DNA from: Pseudomonas neuropathica | GTDB taxonomy: Bacteria; Pseudomonadota; Gammaproteobacteria; Pseudomonadales; Pseudomonadaceae | Direction: 5' to 3' | NCBI RefSeq assembly: GCF_015461835.1 | Contig: NZ_JACOPX010000012.1 | Coordinates: 131,768 to 195,767 of the forward strand | DNA length: 64,000 nt | Shown: piece by piece, positions 1-8,459 of the stretch | Numbering within the stretch: the stretch's first letter is position 1 | Layout of the letters: each line of letters opens with the position of its first letter | Made by a program: the position numbers and the translations under genes | The notes under the pieces: model-generated | Database searches by the model: none | What the model was told of the DNA's origin: nothing | What the model saw: the letters and a program-made list of their open reading frames with translations, nothing else

Positions 1-265
1 CGGCGAGTGCGGCGGTTTGACGAACATGGTTCGATTGCAGCGCACCGGCGGTAATTAGCGTATCGGCACCTTGCGCCAAGGCATCGGCAGCGAGGTATTC
101 GAGTTTGCGCAATTTGTTGCCGCCCATGGCCAGCGGCGTCAGGTCATCGCGCTTGATGTACACCTCGCGGCCGAGCCAGGTGGACAGGCGTTCGAGTTTT
201 TCCAGGGGCGTCGGGTGGCCGAGCAGGTCGAGACGGTTAAAGCGGTCCAGCTGTTGTTTGATCAT
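1..265 (-). CDS. dcyD: D-cysteine desulfhydrase, N-terminal part (cut by window edge)
   Basis: Reading the minus strand from an ATG at 265 gives about 88 residues before the window ends, so the C-terminal three quarters is missing. The start (MIKQQLDRFNRLDLLGHPTP) and the motif GGNKLRKLEYL, whose lysine carries PLP, are typical of the ACC deaminase/D-cysteine desulfhydrase family. These fold-type II PLP enzymes cleave D-cysteine to pyruvate, sulfide and ammonia. The gene is divergent from the serine acetyltransferase gene, which supports a sulfur amino acid role over ACC deamination. The exact substrate cannot be settled from this fragment. Confidence 0.85.
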   Translation of the reverse strand, partial: MIKQQLDRFNRLDLLGHPTPLEKLERLSTWLGREVYIKRDDLTPLAMGGNKLRKLEYLAADALAQGADTLITAGALQSNHVRQTAALA

Positions 266-455
266 GAGTCCGTACTGGCGGAGGAAGATGAAAGGACTAT
301 AGGCACGCGCTTTTGCAGGGGCAACCGTGAATCGCTTATAGCCAAATGAACTGAGGCCAGCACTATCGGTTCTTAATTCGCTCTCTTGACCATGCCGTAA
401 AGTAGTCGCCGTTGACGCGGCCAGACAGTCCGGCCGCCCGTGAGGAGTCTTTACC

Positions 456-1382
456 GTGAGCGAGCGTTCCAGCCATTGGCAATTGCAGACCATCGTCAGT
501 CAACTGCGCAGCGCGCGGGATCAGTGGCGGGCACAGAACGGCCGGGCGTCCGGCGAGCAGGGTGGTCGCGAGTTGCCGTCGCGGGCGGCGATGGCGGAGA
601 TTCTCGAAGCACTGTGTGGGGCGTTGTTCCCGATGCGTCTCGGCCCGGTGGATCTGCGTGAAGAGAGTGAGGATTTTTACGTCGGTCACACCCTTGATGT
701 GGCGCTGAATGCGTTGTTGGCGCAGACCCGTCTGGAACTGCGTTACGTCGCCCGCCACAACGCGCAGGCCGACACTGAAGTCGAAGCCCGCGCCATTCAG
801 ATCGTGCAGGATTTTGCCTTGGCTTTACCGGGACTGCGCGCGCTGCTCGACAGCGATGTGCTGGCGGCCTATCACGGTGATCCGGCGGCGCGCAGTGTTG
901 ATGAAGTGCTGCTGTGCTATCCGGGGATTCTGGCGGTGATTCACCATCGCCTGGCGCATCATTTGTATCGCGCGGGTTTGCCGTTGCTGGCGCGGATCAG
1001 TGCGGAGATCGCTCATTCGGCGACTGGTATCGATATCCATCCGGGTGCGCAGATTGGCCGGAGCTTCTTTATCGATCACGGCACGGGTGTGGTGATTGGC
1101 GAGACGGCGATCATTGGTGAGCGCGTGCGGATTTATCAGGCCGTGACGTTGGGTGCCAAACGTTTCCCGGCGGATGAAGACGGGCAGTTGCAGAAAGGCC
1201 ATCCGCGTCATCCGATCGTTGAAGACGATGTGGTGATTTATGCCGGGGCGACGATTCTCGGGCGGATCACCATTGGCAAGGGTTCGACCATTGGCGGCAA
1301 TGTGTGGCTGACGCGCAGTGTGCCGGCGGGGTGCAATTTGACCCAGGCGAATTTGCAGCATGATGACGGGACGCAGAAGTAG
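456..1382 (+). CDS. epsC: Serine O-acetyltransferase, EpsC type
   Basis: This 308-residue protein should transfer acetyl from acetyl-CoA to L-serine, giving O-acetylserine for cysteine synthesis in the cytoplasm. The N-terminal ~180 residues are helical. The C-terminal ~120 residues form a left-handed beta-helix of hexapeptide repeats (IDIHPGAQIGRSFFIDHGTG, then VVIGETAIIGERVRIYQ), with the catalytic His in the DHGTGVVIGE motif. The start is a GTG at 456 with GAGGAG at 442-447. It sits back to back with dcyD, so the pair probably responds to sulfur supply. The long N-terminus separates EpsC from shorter CysE forms. Confidence 0.93.
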   Translation: MSERSSHWQLQTIVSQLRSARDQWRAQNGRASGEQGGRELPSRAAMAEILEALCGALFPMRLGPVDLREESEDFYVGHTLDVALNALLAQTRLELRYVARHNAQADTEVEARAIQIVQDFALALPGLRALLDSDVLAAYHGDPAARSVDEVLLCYPGILAVIHHRLAHHLYRAGLPLLARISAEIAHSATGIDIHPGAQIGRSFFIDHGTGVVIGETAIIGERVRIYQAVTLGAKRFPADEDGQLQKGHPRHPIVEDDVVIYAGATILGRITIGKGSTIGGNVWLTRSVPAGCNLTQANLQHDDGTQK

Positions 1383-1414
1383 GCCTCTGAATTTGCTTCG
1401 CGGCTGCTGACCTC

Positions 1415-1479
1415 TTCGCGAGCAAGCTCGCTCCCACAATGGAATGCATTTCAAATGTGGGAGCGAGCTTGCTCGCGAA
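1415..1479. repeat. REPIN: inverted pair of REP sequences
   Basis: Two copies of the motif TTCGCGAGCAAGCTCGC face each other around a short spacer and would fold into one long hairpin. It lies just downstream of epsC. The same motif recurs at 9784, 25039, 35008 and 39908. Such elements are non-autonomous repeats common in Pseudomonas. Confidence 0.9.
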
Positions 1480-1622
1480 TGGTTTTCAGGCAAATCGAGA
1501 TAATGGCCTTCAGCCAATTCTCCAGTGAACGAATCCCCCCAAACCCGCGTCATACCCCTCCTTGAGCTAGTGTAGGAAAACTACCGCCTAGCCGTGCGAT
1601 TAGTCCTTACCAGCCTATCCAT

Positions 1623-1652
1623 GTTTAACTTGAACGTTCATTCAAGTTAAAC
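1623..1652. promoter_or_regulatory. Perfect palindrome upstream of betT, BetI-like operator
   Basis: GTTTAACTTGAA at 1623-1634 is followed by a 6-base spacer and its exact reverse complement at 1641-1652. The core TTGAACGTTCATTCAA closely resembles operators of the TetR-family regulator BetI. It lies 91 bases before the betT start. BetI is not encoded in this window, so the assignment is an inference from the motif and the downstream gene. Confidence 0.6.
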
Positions 1653-1743
1653 CGGTGGTTCGCTGCCCGCTCACAACAGGAGGCTTGCCTTTGCTGAGTC
1701 CGATCATTTCAGCCACGTTTCAACCCCTCGAGGTGCACGTTTC

Positions 1744-3744
1744 ATGAGTGCATCGTCTACCCCCGCCAGCGGTCTGGTACGCATGAATCCGCCGGTGTTC
1801 TACTTCGCCGCGACGGTCATTCTGCTGTTTGGTCTCGTTGTCATCGCCATGCCGGAGCAGGCAGGCGCCTGGCTGCTGGAAGCGCAAAACTGGGCGGCCA
1901 ATACGGTCGGCTGGTACTACATGCTCGCGATGACCCTGTATCTGGTCTTCGTGGTGGTCACCGCCTTATCCGGCTACGGCAAGATAAAACTCGGTGCCGA
2001 CCACGACGAGCCCGAATTCAGTTACTTGTCCTGGGCCGGCATGCTGTTCGCCGCCGGGATCAGCATCACGCTGTTCTTCTTCTGCGTCTCGGAACCGCTG
2101 ACCCATATGCTCCAGCCGCCGCAAGGCGAGGCGGGCACGGCGGATGCGGCGCGCCAGGCGATGCAGATTCTGTTTCTGCACTGGGGCCTGCATGGCTGGG
2201 GCGTGTTTGCCTTCGTCGGCATGGCGCTGGCGTATTTCGCTTACCGCCACAACCTGCCGCTGGCCCTGCGTTCGGCACTGTATCCGCTGATCGGCAAACG
2301 CATCAACGGCCCGATCGGTTACGCAGTGGACGGCTTCGGCATCATCGCCACGGTGTTCGGTCTGGGCGCCGACATGGGTTTTGGGGTGCTGCACCTCAAC
2401 TCCGGTCTCGACTACCTGTTCGGCATCGCCCACACCCAGTGGATTCAGGTCGGCCTGATCACGCTGATGATGGGCGCGGCGATCATCGTTGCCGTCTCCG
2501 GCGTCGATAAAGGCGTGCGGGTGATGTCCGACATCAACATGTTGCTGGCCTGCGCGCTGCTGCTGTTCGTGTTGTTCGCCGGGCCTACCCAGCACCTGCT
2601 CAACACCTTGATCCAGAACCTCGGCGACTATCTCGGCGCCTTGCCGATGAAGAGTTTCGACCTCTACGCCTACGACAAACCGAGCGACTGGCTCGGCGGC
2701 TGGACAGTGTTTTACTGGGCCTGGTGGATTGCATGGTCGCCGTTCGTGGGCCTGTTCATCGCCCGGATTTCCCGTGGCCGGACCATCCGTGAATTCGTTT
2801 TCGGCGTGCTGCTGATTCCGCTCGGTTTCACCCTCGCGTGGATGTCGATCTTCGGCAACAGCGCGCTGGACCAAGTGCTCAACCACGGCATGAGCGCGCT
2901 GGGCATGTCGGCCATCGACAATCCGTCGATGAGCATTTACCTGCTGCTGGAAACCTACCCGTGGAGCAAAACCGTCATCGCTGTGACGGTGTTTATCAGC
3001 TTCGTGTTCTTCGTGACGTCTGCCGACTCCGGCACCGTGGTGCTCTCGACCTTGTCGGCCAAGGGTGGCAACCCAGACGAAGACGGGCCGAAATGGCTGC
3101 GAGTGTTCTGGGGCGCGATGACGGCGCTGATCACCAGTGCGCTGTTGTTCTCCGGCAGTATCGATGCGCTGAAATCAGCGGTAGTGCTGACCTCGTTGCC
3201 GTTCTCGTTGATCCTGCTGCTGATGATGTGGGGCCTGCACAAGGCGTTCTATCTGGAGTCGCAGAAGCAGATCGCGCAGTTGCACTCGCTGGCACCGGTC
3301 TCCGGTTCACGGCGCGGTACGGGCGGCTGGCGTCAGCGGCTGAGTCAGGCGGTGCACTTCCCGTCGCGTGACGAGGTGTACCGTTTCATGGACACCACGG
3401 TGCGCCCGGCGATTGAAGAAGTGACGGCGGTGTTCGTCGAGAAAGGCCTCAACGTAGTCACCCAGCCGGATCCGGCGAATGACAGCGTCAGCCTGGAAAT
3501 CGGCCATGGTGATGCGCATCCGTTCATCTATCAGGTGCAGATGCGCGGCTACTTCACGCCGTCCTTCGCGCGTGGCGGGATGGGCTCGAAGCAGCTCAAC
3601 AATCGTCGCTACTATCGCGCCGAAGTGCACTTGAGCGAGGGCAGTCAGGACTACGATCTGGTCGGCTACACCAAAGAGCAGATCATCAACGACATCCTCG
3701 ACCAGTACGAACGGCACATGCAATTCCTGCACTTGGTACGTTGA
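1744..3744 (+). CDS. betT: BCCT-family choline transporter BetT
   Basis: This 666-residue inner-membrane protein belongs to the betaine/choline/carnitine transporter family and likely imports choline by ion symport for glycine betaine synthesis or catabolism. About 12 hydrophobic segments fill residues ~15-520. The family signature in TM8 is visible as FYWAWWIAWSPFVGLFIARIS. After the membrane core there is a hydrophilic C-terminal tail of ~140 residues, as in osmosensing BetT proteins where the tail controls activity. An upstream BetI-like palindrome (1623-1652) suggests choline-responsive repression. It ends in an overlapping hairpin set (3746-3785) and converges on a small membrane protein gene. 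Confidence 0.92.
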   Translation: MSASSTPASGLVRMNPPVFYFAATVILLFGLVVIAMPEQAGAWLLEAQNWAANTVGWYYMLAMTLYLVFVVVTALSGYGKIKLGADHDEPEFSYLSWAGMLFAAGISITLFFFCVSEPLTHMLQPPQGEAGTADAARQAMQILFLHWGLHGWGVFAFVGMALAYFAYRHNLPLALRSALYPLIGKRINGPIGYAVDGFGIIATVFGLGADMGFGVLHLNSGLDYLFGIAHTQWIQVGLITLMMGAAIIVAVSGVDKGVRVMSDINMLLACALLLFVLFAGPTQHLLNTLIQNLGDYLGALPMKSFDLYAYDKPSDWLGGWTVFYWAWWIAWSPFVGLFIARISRGRTIREFVFGVLLIPLGFTLAWMSIFGNSALDQVLNHGMSALGMSAIDNPSMSIYLLLETYPWSKTVIAVTVFISFVFFVTSADSGTVVLSTLSAKGGNPDEDGPKWLRVFWGAMTALITSALLFSGSIDALKSAVVLTSLPFSLILLLMMWGLHKAFYLESQKQIAQLHSLAPVSGSRRGTGGWRQRLSQAVHFPSRDEVYRFMDTTVRPAIEEVTAVFVEKGLNVVTQPDPANDSVSLEIGHGDAHPFIYQVQMRGYFTPSFARGGMGSKQLNNRRYYRAEVHLSEGSQDYDLVGYTKEQIINDILDQYERHMQFLHLVR

Positions 3745-3768
3745 TCGGCGCCTGAGCGCCGGGTCTGT

Positions 3769-4029
3769 TCAGGACTCGGCGCTCAGCACCATGAACAACA
3801 CCATCGCTGCCATCGGCACGCCGAATACCGCACTGCCAATCGCTATTTCCGAACCCACGGACTGGCCGGCATGCACCACGCCCACCGCGCCATTGATCAC
3901 CGTCAACGCCAACCACAGGGCGGCGAAGCCGTAGGCCATGGTCTGGCGGCTGAAGCCGATGCGCTCGCCGATGTAGAGCATCAGCGCGAGCAGGACCAAG
4001 CCGAAGAAAATGATGATGGCGGTGTGCAT
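3769..4029 (-). CDS. Small membrane protein of unknown function
   Basis: The protein has 86 residues if it starts at MHTAIIIFFG. It has three hydrophobic stretches (~3-20, ~30-51, ~63-82) joined by short loops such as GERIGFSRQT, and so is probably an inner-membrane protein with three helices. An in-frame ORF extends to 4206, but the extra N-terminal residues are hydrophilic, cysteine-rich and unlike a membrane protein. The next possible start is at MHLHQAEPAM, nine residues earlier. Neither start has a strong ribosome site. I do not recognise the family. Its stop lies inside a hairpin shared with the 3' end of betT. Confidence 0.6.
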   Translation of the reverse strand: MHTAIIIFFGLVLLALMLYIGERIGFSRQTMAYGFAALWLALTVINGAVGVVHAGQSVGSEIAIGSAVFGVPMAAMVLFMVLSAES

Positions 4030-4340
4030 GGCGGGTTCTGCCTGGTGGAGGTGCATTGCCTGAAGGATCGCTTTCGCGAGCAGGATCGCGAAGGGGCCAC
4101 CTCGGTGTTCTTTAGAGCATAGCCAGTCCCGCCACATCTCTATTGGACATATTTTGCGACCCTTACAGAGAGTTTGGCCGGCGACGTGTTTTTCTTGCTG
4201 GCCCAAGCCTGCCGTTGATCTGCCCCATAACCGAGCGATTGTTCAGTGAGCTAATATTTATCTGAGTGTGTATCGTGTGTATTAAAGGCTCCTGCGCCCT
4301 CTAGAGTAAATGGCTCTAGCTGTCGAACAGGGCAAAGGAA
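4030..4340. other. Intergenic, about 310 bases, likely hicAB promoter region
   Basis: No convincing gene is seen. A degenerate REP-like hairpin lies near 4072-4095. The segment before hicA turns AT-rich (about 4245-4285) and contains a direct repeat GTGTGTATC/GTGTGTATT at about 4266-4283. That repeat could be an operator for HicB, but this is a guess from position only. Confidence 0.35.
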
Positions 4341-4523
4341 ATGCGCAGTCGGGAAATGATCAGGATGATCGAAGACGATGGTTGGTATCTCGTGGCGGTG
4401 AAAGGCAGCCACCACCAATACAAGCATCCGCACAAGCCAGGAAGGGTGACGATCAAGCACCCTGATTCGGATCTGCCCAAGGGCACGATCAACAGCATTT
4501 TGAAACAGGCGGGCTTGAAATGA
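4341..4523 (+). CDS. hicA: HicA toxin (mRNA interferase)
   Basis: This 60-residue protein has the HicA double-stranded RNA-binding-like fold pattern: MIEDDGWYLVAVKGSHHQYKH, with the catalytic histidine in GSHHQY, then PGRVTIKHPDSDLPKGTINSILKQAGL. HicA toxins cleave mRNA and stop translation until HicB neutralises them. Ribosome site AAAGGA lies right before the ATG. It is followed directly by hicB, the usual toxin-first order. Length is typical for the family, and no disabling change is visible. Confidence 0.93.
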   Translation: MRSREMIRMIEDDGWYLVAVKGSHHQYKHPHKPGRVTIKHPDSDLPKGTINSILKQAGLK

Positions 4524-4582
4524 GGCCCGTTATTGGAAACGAAGGCCGTTTTATGGGCCTGTCAGAGGAAGGACTCACTCAT

Positions 4583-4984
4583 ATGAAATTCCCGGTCGTT
4601 CTGCACAAGGATGCCGACTCAGACTACGGAGTGATCATCCCGGATGTCCCGGGTTGTTTCTCCGCAGGCACTACGGTCGCTGAGGCGTTTGAAAATACTC
4701 AGGAGGCATTGGCGCTTCACTATGAGGGGTTGGTCGCCGACAGCGCGCCGTTACCGCAAGTGCGGGACATTGATGCTCATCTCGATAACCCGGATTACGC
4801 GGGAGGGATCTGGGGCGTGGTCGATTTTGATATCACCCCGTATTTCGGCAAGTCAGTGCGTTTTAACGCCACGCTGCCGGAGCAGTTGCTTGAGCGTATT
4901 GACCAGACAGTCCGCCGTGACCAGCGCTATCGATCCCGTTCCGGATTTCTCGCGGCGGCCGCCTTGCGCGAACTGTCGGTATAG
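4583..4984 (+). CDS. hicB: HicB antitoxin
   Basis: The protein has 133 residues from the ATG at 4583, which follows a strong ribosome site GAGGAAGGA at 4565-4573. An in-frame ORF reaches back to 4520 but lacks such a site. The N-terminal half is the degraded-RNase H HicB fold (MKFPVVLHKDADSDYGVIIPDVPGC...). The C-terminal half (PYFGKSVRFNATLPEQLLERIDQ...RSGFLAAAALREL) looks like a ribbon-helix-helix DNA-binding domain. It should bind HicA and repress the operon. It converges on the LacI-family gene with only five bases between stops. Confidence 0.93.
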   Translation: MKFPVVLHKDADSDYGVIIPDVPGCFSAGTTVAEAFENTQEALALHYEGLVADSAPLPQVRDIDAHLDNPDYAGGIWGVVDFDITPYFGKSVRFNATLPEQLLERIDQTVRRDQRYRSRSGFLAAAALRELSV

Positions 4985-4989
4985 CGAAG

Positions 4990-6027
4990 TCAGGTACTTT
5001 CCCGTTCGATGACTTGGCACTGCAGCAGGTTCAGACGTTGCACTTCGTCGCTCGGCAACACGCCAAGGCTTTCCAATACGCGTGTTGCGGCCAGTACGCC
5101 GATCTCCAGTGCCGGTGGTTTGATCGTGCTCAGACTTGGCAAAAGCATCTCGGCGAACGGGTAATCGCCGAAGCCGAGAACGGCGCAGTCTTCGGGGATT
5201 TTAAAACCGGCGCGCTGCCCGGCGAGCAGGCCGCCGGCGGCGAGGTTGTCGTTGGCGAAGATGATCGCGTCGGGGCGCGGTGAGGCATTCATCAGCGCAT
5301 CCATCGCCTGTTTGCCGGCCTCGAATGGCGCACGATCGGCGTCGGGGGCGTAGATCCAAGGGGCCAGGCCGGATTCGCGCAAGGTCGCCGCGTAACCGTC
5401 GCGGCGTTCCAATGCGCTGAAGTCGCCCGCAGCGCTGTTCTGCACGAAGGCGATACGTTGGTAGCCTTTTTCCAGCAGATATCTGGCGGCTGTCACGCCC
5501 ACCTCGAAATGCGAAAAACCGATCTGCATCGGCTCGCGTTCCGGCTGGTAATCCCACGTCTCGATCACCGGAACATCCGCCTCGGCGATCATCTTTTCCG
5601 TGCCCGCACTGTGAAAGTGACTGGTCAGCACCAGCGCCGCTGGCGACCAGCCGAGAAACGCACGCACGGCGTTTTCTTCTTGTTCAGTGCTGAAGTAACT
5701 CGACGCCAGCAACAGCTGATAGCCATGGCGGCTAAGCGTATCGCTGAAGCCTTGAATGGTATTGGCGAAGATCGGCCCGGAGATGTTCGGGATCACCATC
5801 CCGACAATTTTCCCTCGCGCCGAGGCCAGCCCGCCGGCCACCAGATTCGGCACGTAACCCAAATCGGCCACCACCGCCGCAATCCGCTCGCGACGCTCGG
5901 GCGAAACCTGCTCAGGCTGGTTGAAATAGCGTGACACGGTGATCGCCGAAACCCCGGCCTCACGCGCCACGGCATTCAGCGTTACACGCCCGGCGCCACG
6001 GCGTTTGCGGGGCTTTTCTTCGCTCAA
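4990..6027 (-). CDS. LacI-family transcriptional regulator
   Basis: The protein has 345 residues from a TTG at 6027, chosen because AGAAGGA sits seven bases upstream. An in-frame TTG at 6051 has weaker support. The N-terminus holds the LacI helix-turn-helix (VTLNAVAREAGVSAITVSRYFNQPEQVSPERRERI). The rest is a periplasmic-binding-protein-like ligand domain with GMVIPNISGPIFANTIQGF and FANDNLAAGGLLAGQRAGF. It is divergent from a TonB-dependent receptor, flavin monooxygenase and aldo/keto reductase, and a LacI-type palindrome lies between them (6115-6128). That makes local repression of those genes likely. The ligand is unknown; the DNA-binding part resembles GntR-type gluconate regulators, but no gluconate genes are nearby. 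Confidence 0.9.
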   Translation of the reverse strand: MSEEKPRKRRGAGRVTLNAVAREAGVSAITVSRYFNQPEQVSPERRERIAAVVADLGYVPNLVAGGLASARGKIVGMVIPNISGPIFANTIQGFSDTLSRHGYQLLLASSYFSTEQEENAVRAFLGWSPAALVLTSHFHSAGTEKMIAEADVPVIETWDYQPEREPMQIGFSHFEVGVTAARYLLEKGYQRIAFVQNSAAGDFSALERRDGYAATLRESGLAPWIYAPDADRAPFEAGKQAMDALMNASPRPDAIIFANDNLAAGGLLAGQRAGFKIPEDCAVLGFGDYPFAEMLLPSLSTIKPPALEIGVLAATRVLESLGVLPSDEVQRLNLLQCQVIEREST

Positions 6028-6114
6028 GGCTCGATCCTTCTTAAAAACCAAATCGCATATAAAAGTAATTTTTCAGTATTTGACGCTCTATGCGTGGCTT
6101 GCCAATACTGTCGA

Positions 6115-6128
6115 TGGTAGCGCTAACA
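6115..6128. promoter_or_regulatory. LacI-family-type operator between divergent genes
   Basis: TGGTAGCGCTAACA is palindromic except for one position per half-site and has the central CG typical of LacI-family operators. It lies 87 bases upstream of the LacI-family gene start and 104 bases upstream of the receptor start. It could serve both directions. Confidence 0.6.
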
Positions 6129-6232
6129 AAGCGCGCTGTCTGCTACTCGCTCGAGCGAATGCCCAAGACACCGATTCAGGCGCTGTCGTCGCAGAACGGC
6201 AGCGGTTAAGGGCCAATTTCGAGCGGGCAAAC

Positions 6233-8458
6233 ATGCACAACATTCCTGGGGCGACACACACACTGGCGCAGTCGATTCGCGCCGCCGGCTGGTTATTCAC
6301 GGGGTTGGCGGCGCTGCCGTTGCCCAACGCATTTGCTGCCGAGAGCAGTGATCAGGAGCCGACACTCAAATCCGTGACCGTCACTGCCACGCGCCGCGAA
6401 GAGTCGCTGCAAAAAGTGCCGGTCGCAGTGTCGGTGATCGACGGCGAGCAGCTTGAGCGCGATAACCGTAACGGCGTGGCGAGCATCGTTCAGCAAGTGC
6501 CGTCACTGAATTTCCGCACCGGCGCGTCGAACAAAGACACCTCATTGTTTGTACGCGGCGTCGGCACCATTTCCACCTCCCCAGGTGTCGAGCCGACCGT
6601 GGCGACGGTGATCGACGGCGTGGTTTATGCGCGTCCCGGGCAATCCACTCTCGACTTGCTGGATCTGGAGCGCGTCGAAGTGCTGCGCGGCCCGCAAGGC
6701 ACACTGTTCGGCAAGAACGCCTCGGCCGGTGTACTCAACATCACCAGCAAGGCACCCACCGCCGAGACCCATGGCTACATCGATCAGTCGTACTACAGTG
6801 GCAACGAAAGCCGCACCCGGTTCGGCATTGGCGGCAGCCTGATTCCGGAGACTTTGAAGGGCTCGATCAGCACCCTATTCGGCACCTACGATGGCAACGT
6901 CGACAACCAACACAACGGCCAGGAGGTCAACGGCTACAACCATCGCGGCGTGCGCGGCAAACTCGAATTCACCCCGAATGACGACGTCACTTTCACCCTG
7001 ATCGCCGATTACATGCAGTCCCACGATGACGGTCCCAACGGTGTCGTCAGCAAGTCGCTGACGCCGGCCTTCGCCAACGCGCTGAGCCCGGTCAATGCGA
7101 GCAGCCACAACCGCGACATCAACACCGACACCCGCTCACACGTCGAAGACATCAACAAAGGTCTGTCCGGCCAGCTCGATTGGCAACTGGGCGATTACAC
7201 CCTGACCTCGATCACTGCATGGCGCGGTTGGGACAACACCCAATATCAGGACGGCGACCGTCTCGGTACGGTGACAGCGACGTTTCCCGGCACGGCGGAC
7301 AAGGGCGATCTGGCCTTCGATCAATACTCGCAAGAGCTGCGCCTGGCCTCGCCGAAGGGCGAATTTCTCGAATACGTTGGCGGCTTGTTCTACATGCACG
7401 GCAAGGACGACGAGACCTATCAGCGCACACTGACAACGACCACGCGCACCGACCGAGGCGTCGCCGATTACAGCACCACCAGCGACAGCTATGCGGTGTT
7501 CGGTGAGAGCACGCTGAACTTCACCTCGGACTTTCGCGGCATCGCCGGCCTGCGCTACACCCACGATGAGTTGGAATACGATCACCGCCGCGTCTCGACC
7601 TCGGCGACCACCGTCAGCGGCATTCAACCGGCCACCAGCAGTTCCGGTTCAGTGGACGAAGACGGTTGGTCCGGCCGCCTCGGTGTGCAGTACGACTTGA
7701 GCGATGCCGTCACCACTTACCTGACCTACTCGCGCGGCTACAAAGGCCCGGCCTACAACGTGTTCTTCAACATGCAGCCGCGCGACACTGAAGCACTCAA
7801 GCCGGAAACTTCCAACACTTGGGAGGCGGGCATCAAAGCCACTTCCTGGAACAATCGCCTGACCACCAATCTCGCGGTGTTCCACAGCGACTACGACAAC
7901 TATCAGGCGAACTTCTTCGACACCGTCGCCGGGCAAGTGGTGACGCGCTTGATCAACGCCGGCAGCGTCAGCACCGAAGGCGTCGAACTCGATTACGCCT
8001 TGCAGGCGACCCAGCAATTGAAACTGTCCGGCGCACTCGCCTACACCCGTGCGCGCATCGACGAATTCGCCTGCCCGGCAGGCGCAGCGGCGTCGTGCAA
8101 CGTCAACGGCAAACCGCTGCCGTTCAGCCCCGACTGGAAAAGCTACGTGCGCGCCGACTACAGCATCCCGCTGGATAACGGTCTGGATATCGAACTCGGC
8201 ACCGACTACAGCTGGCAGAGCGAAGTGCAGTACGACATCAGTCAGAACGTCGACACCAAGCAGGGCGCCTACGGTCTGTGGAACGCCAGTGTCGCGCTGG
8301 CTGATTACAGCAATGGCTGGCGCGTGGCACTGCTGGGCAAAAACCTCACCGACAAGTCGTACTCGCCATTGCTCGCCAGCGGCGGCAACTACATCTATCG
8401 CGCTGTGCCACGGGATGACGAGCGCTACTTTGGCGTGCAACTGCGCAAGGATTTCTGA
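6233..8458 (+). CDS. TonB-dependent outer-membrane receptor
   Basis: The protein has 741 residues from the ATG at 6233. The longer in-frame ORF from 5939 overlaps the regulator gene and has no signal peptide at its start. Residues ~1-34 look like a signal peptide ending near NAFA. A plug domain follows (LKSVTVTATRREESLQKVPVAVSVIDG, then LERVEVLRGPQGTLFGKNASAGVLNI), then a beta-barrel ending in the expected aromatic residue (RKDF). It imports a substrate across the outer membrane using TonB energy. The next gene is a flavin monooxygenase one base downstream, so the substrate is probably an organosulfur or other compound that enzyme opens, rather than a siderophore. The substrate is not known. 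Confidence 0.9.
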   Translation: MHNIPGATHTLAQSIRAAGWLFTGLAALPLPNAFAAESSDQEPTLKSVTVTATRREESLQKVPVAVSVIDGEQLERDNRNGVASIVQQVPSLNFRTGASNKDTSLFVRGVGTISTSPGVEPTVATVIDGVVYARPGQSTLDLLDLERVEVLRGPQGTLFGKNASAGVLNITSKAPTAETHGYIDQSYYSGNESRTRFGIGGSLIPETLKGSISTLFGTYDGNVDNQHNGQEVNGYNHRGVRGKLEFTPNDDVTFTLIADYMQSHDDGPNGVVSKSLTPAFANALSPVNASSHNRDINTDTRSHVEDINKGLSGQLDWQLGDYTLTSITAWRGWDNTQYQDGDRLGTVTATFPGTADKGDLAFDQYSQELRLASPKGEFLEYVGGLFYMHGKDDETYQRTLTTTTRTDRGVADYSTTSDSYAVFGESTLNFTSDFRGIAGLRYTHDELEYDHRRVSTSATTVSGIQPATSSSGSVDEDGWSGRLGVQYDLSDAVTTYLTYSRGYKGPAYNVFFNMQPRDTEALKPETSNTWEAGIKATSWNNRLTTNLAVFHSDYDNYQANFFDTVAGQVVTRLINAGSVSTEGVELDYALQATQQLKLSGALAYTRARIDEFACPAGAAASCNVNGKPLPFSPDWKSYVRADYSIPLDNGLDIELGTDYSWQSEVQYDISQNVDTKQGAYGLWNASVALADYSNGWRVALLGKNLTDKSYSPLLASGGNYIYRAVPRDDERYFGVQLRKDF

Positions 8459-8459
8459 A

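Noticed and set aside
1966..2886. Long minus-strand ORF opposite betT (306 residues)
   Set aside because: Shadow frame of a GC-rich gene: high Gln/His/Arg content, no family resemblance, no ribosome site. Similar shadows occur opposite pckA, tex, the fusion enzyme and dctB.
5939..6232. N-terminal extension of the TonB-dependent receptor
   Set aside because: It overlaps the divergent regulator gene, lacks a ribosome site, and the signal peptide begins only at 6233.
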